Shown here: positions 44,455 through 52,614 of the stretch, piece by piece
Layout of the letters: each line of letters begins with the position of its first letter
Numbering within the stretch: position 1 is the stretch's first letter
From: Phaeotremella fagi
Taxonomy: Eukaryota; Basidiomycota; Tremellomycetes; Tremellales; Phaeotremellaceae
Reading direction: 5' to 3'
Assembly (NCBI GenBank): GCA_001599715.1
Contig: BCHU01000013.1
Span: forward strand, 806,001 to 870,000
Length of the DNA: 64,000 nucleotides
Translations under genes and position numbers: made by a program
Notes under the pieces: model-generated
What the model was told of the DNA's origin: nothing
Database searches by the model: none
The model's input: the letters and a program-made list of their open reading frames with translations, nothing else

Positions 44455-45129
44455 GCGTATCTCTCAAAGCTCGATCTGAGGTGGTTCCTTTATTTCGTTT
44501 ACTTATTTCTCTGTACAATTTATTCATTTAGGCATTAGCTTCAACAGCCCGCATCAATTTAATTCCCTTTCTATTTTTAAATCCCACATTTGTGATACCC
44601 CCACCCAAAATCAAAAACATAAAACGTTTTTATCATCAAAATCAAAATCCATAGGTTTTCCTTATCGCATCCGCATTGTTCTTTTTACTCTGTTTTTCTG
44701 TTTCATTTTCATTATTTTTATTCTGACTTGGGTTGAGGGAGAGTGCGAAGGAAGGAGAAAAAACAAAGAAGATTGGGAAAGATAATAAAAGAACAGAAGT
44801 TTATGTAGTGCTGTAGGTAGTTTTTGGTAGTTTTGAGATAAAAGCCTGTTCAACCGGCACTTTTGTTTTTGGTGTAGCTGCTCTTAGCGCTACGGTGGGC
44901 ATGAGCAGTTAGCAGTATGAGCTGTGAGAGCGAAAAGAGCAGCAGCAAGGTAAATGGATAGATCAGAGATCAAAAGTAACTGATTGCCACTGAACGCGTC
45001 AATCGAAGGTTTCGAAACGATATAAATGAAATCTGATCATGATTCTTTCTACATCGCATTCATTCATATATAGCATGTCAAGTACCCGAATTGTAAACAT
45101 AGCTATGTGAAGTGGTACTACAGCAGATA
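44455..45129. other. Intergenic: MET6 3' UTR and RAD57 promoter
   Basis: About 675 bases. T-rich 3' UTR followed by an AT-rich promoter. No coding signal; the minus-strand frame at 44662-44853 is low-complexity. Confidence 0.4.
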
Positions 45130-46863
45130 ATGTCAATATCAATACCACTCAGCGAAGTAGGATTATCACCAGCTCAACTATCAAGTTGTGCCCGAGGTAA
45201 ATTCATTCTTCTTCCACAAAAGCGATCAGTCAAGCGACAACTTACCAAATACAGCTGATCTACACACGGCCCAAGATATCCTTCTTCTTTCACCACAAGA
45301 ACTGATCAAAAAGCTCAACCTAAAAACACAACCCAACAACCATCAACAACCCCATCAGATCGTTTCGAATTTGATCAAGCAAGTTTCTAAATCGATTTTA
45401 CCGGTTGTTTCGTGTGGTGATGGTTCTGGATCAGGATTAGTCAGGGGTGATGGAGAAAGATTCGTTAGATTCGGTGATGAAGGGTTGGATGGGATACTTG
45501 GTGGTGGTGTTCGACGTGGGGTATTGACGGAAATCGCTGGAGAGAGGTGAGTTAATCTATGAGTATCTTAGAATAAATATTTACTGGATCATCATCTTAC
45601 AGCGCAGCTGGTAAATCCCATTTAGCACTCACTTTAGCTCTAACCGCTCAAATCCCTTCTCTGACAACATCACCCGGCGGTTCGATAATACTCACAACAG
45701 AAAGGAATATCCCCGTCGATAGATTACTCTCAATCTCGAAAACTCTATTACAGATCCATCATGATAACACGAAAACAGTTGTTACAAGTAAAAAACTACT
45801 TGACAACATCCATACAACGAAATTTTCAGAGATTGATCATTTAATCAATTTTTTACATTATAAATTATCTGCGTTCTTGGAGATACGAAATGGTGGTCGT
45901 GGTCGTACCGAAGGGAGAGGGGCATCAGAAGAGGAAACGTCACATTTAGATGGTATAGAAGGATCTAATCCTATACGATTGATCATTTTGGATTCCATCA
46001 CGTCACTTCTAAGGGGTGATTCGACTTCACCTGCGAATACGCTATCTCTGACCGAGAGATCAAGACATTTATGTCAAATTTCCGATCTTTTAAAACATTA
46101 TGCTGAAAAATACGATCTGGCGGTGGTAGTGATCAATCAGGTTACCGATGTATTCCCCAAATCCAAACCCCCACCCCAACAACAACAACAAGATGATGAT
46201 AACGTCAATGGGGTCGTACCACCATCATCTTCTATGGTCCTTTCACAATTCTATTCGGATGGACAGGAACCACCGATGATCTACTCTACCCAGAGTAGAT
46301 GGTTCTCAGGTCAATCTAGTAGTTACAAGAAAGAAGCTAGTTTGGGGATCGTTTGGGCTAACGCTGTGAACACTAGAATCATGGTATCCAGAACGGGTCG
46401 AAGGAGGATCATGAGTGAACAAGATATATTCAGTAAACGAAGGAAGGTTCATGGGAATATTCAATCCATCGAGGAAGAGATTGAAACGGATACATTACTA
46501 TCTGATGAACCAACTTCAACCTTGATTCGTCGATTCCATCTCGTTTTCTCACCTTTCTCGCAATCAGCTACGATAGATTACACAATCACTTCAACAGGTG
46601 TACATTCATTACCCGATTCCTACAAGATTGAAAATATCTCAAAAGAGGTCAGGAGTAGAGCGAGAAGAGCTAAGGCTATACTTGAGAAGGAGATTATTGA
46701 GAACGGGGAAGATGAGATTGGTGGTGCGGATTTGGGGACTGTTTTTGACGAATATGGGGATTTACCTTCTGATTTTTGGGAGGGGAGGTTGGAGAGTGAT
46801 GGTGTTGAGGTTGATGTTGAGGGTGAGAGTGAGGACGGTGTTGATCCTCCTTTGGAGGTTTGA
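45130..46863 (+). CDS. RAD57: RAD51 paralogue Rad57 (XRCC3-like)
   Basis: Start ATG 45130 (MSISIPLSEVGLSPAQL), stop TGA 46861-46863, three exons. N-terminal helical domain with LHTAQDILLLSPQELI, then the RecA core: FGDEGLDGILGGGVRRG, Walker A GESAAGKSH split by an intron, SIILTTERNIPVDRL and Walker B IRLIILDSITSLL, with VVVINQVTDVF next. This order and the TELAG-like lead-in to Walker A fit Rad57/XRCC3 better than Rad51 or Rad55. An insertion of about 50 residues with a Gln/Asp run (QQQQQDDDN) follows VINQVTD, and a long acidic C-terminal tail is present. Rad55-Rad57 promotes Rad51 filament assembly in homologous recombination. The first exon is short and its join is chosen by frame and a TACAG acceptor. 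Confidence 0.88.
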
Positions 46864-47381
46864 TGGAGGGCAAAAGATTGGTTGGGTGTGGATTATTTGG
46901 TGATGGCCTGTTTTTTCTGATTTTGGGTTTAGTTGTTCGTCAATACCTGCATATATAATTCCCGAACGTGAAGTATGTCATGGATAGACTTGTTGTTATC
47001 AGTAAAACGATCCTTCTACCGACGCCTCCAACGCAGTCGTGGATCTTAATTTACTCTGTTATCAATCGGGTATAACCACAAAATTCACTAGAATATTGAG
47101 GTCCTTCTTGCGTGGTGTCTTCGTTTCATTGCCCCTATACCCGATAACTAGAAAACGCATCCTTCGATAGTCATTTATTTTTATTTTTTTTATTTTTCTT
47201 TTTTCTTGATTACCGACAGAAGCCCTTGCTCCTAAGCCGTCCATGCTTTTTTGAAATGGGCTTCGACTGGTTCGACACAAAAGCCTACGATATTTTCAGA
47301 ATCTCTTCTCTTCTTTACTTTCACTTTGTTCGCCACTTCAAGTGAATATTTCGTTAATCATCAAAGTACTTAGTATCAATC
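46864..47381. promoter_or_regulatory. RAD57 3' region and gene A1 promoter (duplicated with A4)
   Basis: From about 47073 the sequence matches the promoter of gene A4 (from about 50654) up to the start codon. Shared blocks include ATTCACTAGAATA, TGGTGTCTTCGTTTCATT, AAGCCTACGA and ATTTTCAGAATCTCTTCTCT. A1 carries an extra stretch of about 105 bases (about 47142-47245, with a long T/A run) absent from A4. Confidence 0.7.
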
Positions 47382-47909
47382 ATGTCCAACAAAGAACACG
47401 ACCACCCAGAATGGGATGAGCTCATCTCCGAAATCAATACCAGTATCAAAGGTACAGGGTTAGATACCGATCTTTGGGCATCAATCAATCAGAAACTCAG
47501 AAGACTTGGTACTTCTAGATATACCTTCTCAGAGCTTGAGGATTTAGAACAAAAACTAGAAACCATCTCACAATCAGTTGAAGATGAAACCCTCAAGACT
47601 AGACTTCATGATGTTAAAGGCGGTGTTCAGATGATCAAGACAATTTCCAAAGCTGATCAGTGAGTGTGAATTACTCTCAATTTTAAGTAGAGATCATTAA
47701 TTTACGTTGCATCAATTCGACATCATAGGACCGAAATCCAAAAACTCAGAGACCAGTTGAAGAAATCGGAAAATCGGGAGAAAGAAACGCAGGGAACATT
47801 AATCAGAGAAACGAGGACGGGAAATATAGTTACTAATATTCTCCTGCTTAGAACAGCCGTCGATACGTACGATTTTGTCAGAGCTCTAATGAGAGGTTCT
47901 TCTTCTTGA
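47382..47909 (+). CDS. Orphan array protein A1 (exon 1 near-identical to A4)
   Basis: ATG 47382 (MSNKEHDHPEWDELIS). Exon 1 is 47382-47659 and a 69-base intron (GTGAGT..CATAG) follows. Exon 2 starts at 47729; read through, it stops at TGA 47907-47909, giving 152 residues. Exon 1 encodes a helical, W-containing module (DLWASINQKLRRLGTS, ELEDLEQKLETISQSV); its last 28 or so residues, including TRLHDVKGGVQMIKTISK, are almost identical to A4. Exon 2 starts as a coiled coil (TEIQKLRDQLKKSEN) and ends only weakly hydrophobic. Downstream in an open frame (47955-48239) lies a clear hydrophobic stretch (VGVVAGSMYLILILLQ) resembling the A4 anchor (VGVMAS..), so a third exon or a damaged end is possible. 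No family recognised; first of five tandem paralogues. Confidence 0.68.
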
Positions 47910-48770
47910 TGTGTAGCTGACGAGATGTTTGTATTATTTGGTATCTTGCAGTAGTATGAAAGAGTTGGAGTTGTGGCTGGAAGTATGTATCTGATTTTGA
48001 TCTTGTTGCAAGTGGCACCGGAACAGGTTACCCCAGCACAAAGTGCAGATATCCTGCACGGGGCTACTACTGCCTCAGAATGGATGGAGGCACAGTACAT
48101 ACGGGATATGCTAGATTACAGGATTACCTATGAAGGTGGCTACACTTTCACTCAAAGATTATCTCTCCCCAGAAGGGTCAAACTGAGCACTACAATAACC
48201 CGTATCAACGTAATACTGTACTTGTGGCACTTCTTTTGAAAGTGTCTTCTGCCCGAACTCGATGTGCAAATTCCTTCTGAGCCATGGAGCTGTCTAGAAG
48301 GCTGTGCTAAAAGCCGTCTAGATAATTTTATGAATGACTACCTTGCCTTCCTGCAAATTGGCAGATCACTGCTCCCAAATTGAATACATAAACAGAGTTT
48401 ACATATACGTAATGTGGTTAGCCGTGTTTTAGTTTGAGGGAAAGAGGTATCTCCGAATGAAGATGAGTGCATTTGATGCTGATGATGTCAGATCTGGTAT
48501 ATTTCTAGTCCCCCGCTCAATCACCATGTCTGTAAGGATGGACATCGATTTCCCGAAATCCCTTGACGTCTGAAGAAAGGTTCACTGAAATGCCAAACTG
48601 AGTATGCCTTCTTTCGGTGAAACCCCAAACGAAACTGCAAGAAGACCCGATAGTATCTTTCAACGGCCTCTTGTGTCTTCTTGGGAGAAGTATCACCTAT
48701 TCTGTTTCAAACAACCAACTACAACGTCAGCGACTTTTGTTCAATAACGATAAACGATCCATACCCAGTC
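47910..48770. other. Intergenic A1-A2, including a possible A1 terminal exon
   Basis: 47955-48239 is an open plus frame beginning with a membrane-helix-like segment; it could be A1 exon 3 through a CAGTAG acceptor. The remainder is A2 promoter with GCCTTCTTTC at 48606-48615, 165 bases before the A2 start. Confidence 0.4.
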
Positions 48771-49257
48771 ATGTCAACAAAATGGAGCGAACTAATTAGT
48801 GGTCTCGATGAGCGAGTTCAGACTGAAGGTTTAAACTCAGAAGTCTGGATTCCACTCAGCGAGAAACTAAAATTCGACACCATAACTCAATATACTGCAG
48901 CACAAGTCACTGAGTTAGAAGAAAAAATCAAAGAATTCGCCAGTACGGTTGAAGATAAGGATACTCAAGAACGTTTCGAGAACCTCACGAGTTTTTTGAG
49001 TCTTCTTATGGAGTCCAAAGAACATGCTCAGTAAGTCAATCTCGTTTTGGGGTAGATAGACTTGCACGACTCATATTTCAATGTTTTCTAGAGTGCAGCT
49101 TGAGAAGAAACTCGAAGTTTATAATAGGGTGTCTAAGTCAAAAATGGCAGAAATGAGAAACCAAATCTTCGTGTGTGCTGGAATGCTTGTATTCGTCTCC
49201 GCCGGTTTCATCAGTGTGGTAGCACATGAGAACGGCTCAAAAGGAAGTACCCCATAA
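48771..49257 (+). CDS. Orphan tail-anchored array protein A2
   Basis: ATG 48771 (MSTKWSELISGLDERV), exon 1 to 49030, 61-base intron (GTAAGT..TCTAG), exon 2 49092-49257, TAA 49255-49257; 141 residues. Exon 1 repeats the family pattern W..LI..L, then VW..L.EKL, then ELEEKIKEFASTVEDKD. Exon 2 encodes a basic coiled coil (QLEKKLEVYNRVSKSK) and a strong membrane helix at about residues 111-131 (IFVCAGMLVFVSAGFISVVA), followed by a ten-residue tail. The layout is that of a tail-anchored protein with the helical module facing the cytosol. The intron lies at the same place and phase (CA|x) as in A1 and A4. No named family recognised. Confidence 0.75.
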
Positions 49258-49755
49258 TCTGGATGTAGCTACTGCATATGCTGTACGAGTACATTCAGTA
49301 GTAACGGGACAGATGTCGTCTTTCAATTTGTTGTAGTCGTTCCTTATTTTTCATTGTTTTATATACAGTATGCATCCGAAGTTTCTGTAGGGTTGATTAC
49401 ATAAACAGTATCCTGCAAAAGCTGTTCCAGCGTTGAATTTCTGAAATCCGGTAGGTGGTTTGGACTCTTTCTAAGGAACAGGAGGAAATGCTAATTGCAT
49501 GCGCTAGACTCTATTGTACACTCTTTGCACTGGGCAGTTACCACTGTAATGACCTGCAACACTACTGTACTGTATGTCCGGTGTTTAATGCAATGTTTCT
49601 AAACAACCAATATGAAGTCCGACACTCCCGTCGTGAAAGGAGGCTCAAGCAAATTGCCTTCTTCCCGAGTCGGAGCTCATTGTTAAGGTGTGCATGAACA
49701 GTTTTGTTCTTTCCTCTTACCAACTTCATTCAATTCGAAAATACATTGTACAATA
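49258..49755. promoter_or_regulatory. A2 3' region and A3 promoter
   Basis: About 500 bases with GCCTTCTTCC at 49656-49665, 100 bases before the A3 start. No coding signal. Confidence 0.4.
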
Positions 49756-50225
49756 ATGTCAACCTCATTATGGGAAGAACGACTGTCGAAGCTCAAGTCT
49801 GATGGTCTCAAATACAAGATCTTTGATAAAACTTGGCCCCAGATTGAAGATGAACTTGAGACGGCTAGCCTAGATGCTACGAACTCACAGAAACTAAGAA
49901 ATCTTCAAGAACGTTTGAGCAAGTTCTCTCCTAAATTTTTGGCAACTAACACCGAGAGTTACGAAAATTTTATCCACGTCTATGAGACAGTGAAGGCTTT
50001 TTCGGAGAAGCGCCTGGAAGAGGAGTAAGTGTAGAGCCGACTTGTGAACTGTGCAAGTACGGCGGGGGTTTATATAATCTGACAAACGGTCCTAGAAACA
50101 CATCCGAGGCTGACGCATACTTTGCGGCACCCAGATATGAAACGATGTTTAACAGTTTTTTTCTGGCAACAGGATCAGCCATCATCATCGGCGTTGCACT
50201 CACAGTGGGGACAACGTCAGAGTAA
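49756..50225 (+). CDS. Orphan tail-anchored array protein A3
   Basis: ATG 49756 (MSTSLWEERLSKLKSD), exon 1 to 50024, 71-base intron (GTAAGT..CCTAG), exon 2 50096-50225, TAA 50223-50225; 132 residues. The exon 1 module is the most divergent of the five but keeps W..(R)L..L, TW..IEDEL and a LRNLQERLSKF helix. Exon 2 is short, with a hydrophobic segment at about residues 108-128 (FFLATGSAIIIGVALTVG) and a four-residue tail. The intron again falls after codon positions one and two (GA|A), matching the other array members. Its assignment to the family rests on position, exon structure and this pattern. Function unknown. Confidence 0.72.
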
Positions 50226-50856
50226 CAGAGAGGTCAATGATTGGGTGGTAAATATTTTAGCTTGTTGAAGGATGTAAAATTTGATAGTTTCAAATAGCAG
50301 TTGTCTTTGGAAAGAGTTTTGTTGTATCGGAAGACTCATTCTATGTACAAGTACATCTATAATGTTGAAGAGACTGTTCTATATGGCTAAACTCAAGATA
50401 CACACCGTGTTTTACGATTTTCAATTGATCCATCCGGAAATTGGGGCTTCTGATTTACCCTCTACAAAGTCTCCCCAAGAATAAAAATTGAATCAGTACT
50501 TTTGGTATCGCAGTTGAATTCATCATGAGATTGGCTGTGCCTGCTAGTCCTTCAGAAGGAAAGGGTTATATCAGAACACAAGATCATTTTTTGTTGGGAT
50601 CAGCAGTAGCTCGACGGCTTCAGGCAGCCAGGAGAAACTAATAGCATACATATCACCACAGAATTCACTAGAATACTGTGATCCTTTGTGTATGGTGTCT
50701 TCGTTTCATTACCCGCTTTTTGAAATCGCCTTCGACTTGTTAGACACATAAGCCTACGACATTTTCAGAATCTCTTCTCTTCTTTTCTTTTCACTTTCTT
50801 TGCCACCTCAAGTAACTATTTCCTAAATCTCTAAACTACTGTACTTGTTAACTATC
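50226..50856. promoter_or_regulatory. A3 3' region and A4 promoter (duplicated with A1)
   Basis: From about 50654 to the A4 start it matches the A1 promoter. GCCTTCGAC occurs at 50728-50736. The open frame at 50281-50484 is not protein-like. Confidence 0.6.
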
Positions 50857-51380
50857 ATGTCCGACGAAGAACATAATCAAGAACACCAAGAGTGGGATGG
50901 GCTCATCTCCCACCTCAATACCAGTATCAGAAATACCAACTCAGATATCGACCTTTGGGAATCAATCAATCATGAACTCACAAAGCTTGGTACTTCCAAA
51001 TTTTCCTTCTCAGAGCTTGAGGAGTTAGAACAACAACTAGATACTCTCTCACAATCAGTCCAAGATGAAGATATCAAGACTCGGCTTCATGATGTTAAAG
51101 GTGGTGTTCAGATGATCAAAACAATTTCCAAAGCTGATCAGTGAGTGTTCATCTTTAAGCGCATACGCTGACCAACGATGACAGGTCTGAGCTCATGCAA
51201 CTCAAAGAGGAAATAGATAGATTGAAGGCTAGTCGAAGGGAGGATCGAAGAAAAGATGTAGAATTCAAGGGTTACGTTCGACTCTATACTGTTGGTGTCA
51301 TGGCGAGCGCGACCATGACTCTTGTTAGTCAACTTTGGAGCTTGTACACCATTAGTCAATTGTCGGCTCGAGGTCAATAA
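50857..51380 (+). CDS. Orphan tail-anchored array protein A4 (duplicate of A1)
   Basis: ATG 50857 (MSDEEHNQEHQEWDGLIS), exon 1 to 51140, 44-base intron (GTGAGT..GACAG), exon 2 51185-51380, TAA 51378-51380; 159 residues. The frame is open a few codons upstream but without ATG. Exon 1 is closely similar to A1 (INTSI versus LNTSI, then a shared SELE.LEQ.L helix and TRLHDVKGGVQMIKTISK). Exon 2 encodes a coiled coil (ELMQLKEEIDRLKASRRED) and a membrane helix at about residues 128-150 (LYTVGVMASATMTLVSQL), with a short tail. Compared with A1, the anchor half has diverged far more than the N-terminal half. No named family. Confidence 0.76.
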
Positions 51381-52021
51381 TCCCAGCTCTCTTTTGTGAG
51401 GTTGAAATGAGGAGGATTTTTCAGTATTCAGAGTATGAGTTGTAGCGTGATGTAAATGATTTCTTTGATTGTTACTGAAAAATGGGAGCAGGTCAGCAAG
51501 AAACAAATTCGGCCAGTGGCGATTTGCATGAGCAAAAGTGCAGTCATTAAAGACTTATTCTGTGTCTTGTCCAGCTGCTTTCTAAGACTAGATTTTCTTT
51601 TTCATCTCTTAATGGCCGTCTTTCTAGTTCAATAAGCACTGTACAGAACGACAGGTCATCGCCTTCCGCTCCACCAAATCTGAGCAGAAATCTGTGGATT
51701 TCTTTGCCTGAAATATCATTCCCCGCCTAGCCATGCTCCGTGCCAATTGCCTTCTCATGCAGTCATTAGATGTGCTCGGTTGTCAGGCAATCACGTACGG
51801 GAGTAAGCAGTGTTTCGCCTTCTTCTCGAGTGGTATGTGGCTTCTCATTTTTCTGGAAAGACAGTGAACTTTGAACATTTATAGACATATCTTTTGACCA
51901 AAATGCGTCAGGAAGGGTCGCGCCTTCTGTCGCTCGACACCTCAAGCAAAGTCTCTTCGTCTTTTGCCACTCTACATACCAAACATCACGATTTGAGTCT
52001 GAATTACAACAACAGAGAAAG
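51381..52021. promoter_or_regulatory. A4 3' region and A5 promoter
   Basis: About 640 bases with GCCTTCT at about 51757, 51817 and 51922 on the plus strand. No coding signal. Confidence 0.4.
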
Positions 52022-52542
52022 ATGGAGATGGAACATCACATAATGGAGATGCAATCTTGGGACGAATTCATGGAATCACTCGATTCGGTCGTTCAAAATA
52101 CCGATAAATTGAGTTCAGAAACTTGGAGTGAACTTCGAGGTAAAGTATCAGTCCCGGAAGAGTTATGGTTCAATACAGACGAGCACAGAGACCAACTGCT
52201 CGAAAAAGTTAGGTCGTTTACCAGTGTTTTGGATGCTAACGAGCAATCCAAGGAATTCGATCACCTCTTACTTTTGATTGAGGGTTTACCAAGTGCTCGA
52301 CAATGTCTTGAGTGAGTATATCATACTGTAACACATTACTGTGGTTCAGCTGAACTGAAATTGTTATCAGAGATGAACAGCATCGAATAGACGAAATCCG
52401 GCGGGTCAGAAGAATGGTGGAACTGACAGTAGTTGGTACAGCTAGCATCGCGATGCTAATCAGTGCTCTCTCTAGATACTACTGTCAACAAGATTCTAGG
52501 GAACGATTTGTAGATGGATTACAAATCCAGAACACAACATAG
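52022..52542 (+). CDS. Orphan tail-anchored array protein A5
   Basis: ATG 52022 (MEMEHHIMEMQSWDEFM), exon 1 to 52311, 59-base intron (GTGAGT..TCAG), exon 2 52371-52542, TAG 52540-52542; 153 residues. Exon 1 has the family pattern SWDEFMESLDSVV, ETWSELRGKV, then a helical QLLEKVRSFTSVLD segment. Exon 2 begins with a basic helix (RIDEIRRVRRMVE) and a hydrophobic segment at about residues 115-132 (LTVVGTASIAMLISALS). Its tail of about 22 residues is the longest in the array. The intron position and phase (GA|A) match its paralogues. It converges with TRF4, with only 72 bases between stop codons. Function unknown. Confidence 0.74.
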
Positions 52543-52614
52543 TTATTTTGTCCAAATTGATGTATCATGCTCCACTCTTCATCTAGTATTCATATTACAC
52601 TCCTACAAACCTAC

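Noticed and set aside
47250..47285. Possible tRNA B box (ggttcgacac) in the A1 promoter
   Set aside because: It is part of a promoter block duplicated at A4, where the sequence is not conserved as a B box (gttagacac). No acceptor stem is seen.
38834..52542. Biosynthetic gene cluster including the ABCC transporter
   Set aside because: No synthase, terpene cyclase, NRPS or tailoring set is present; the neighbours are housekeeping genes or orphans.
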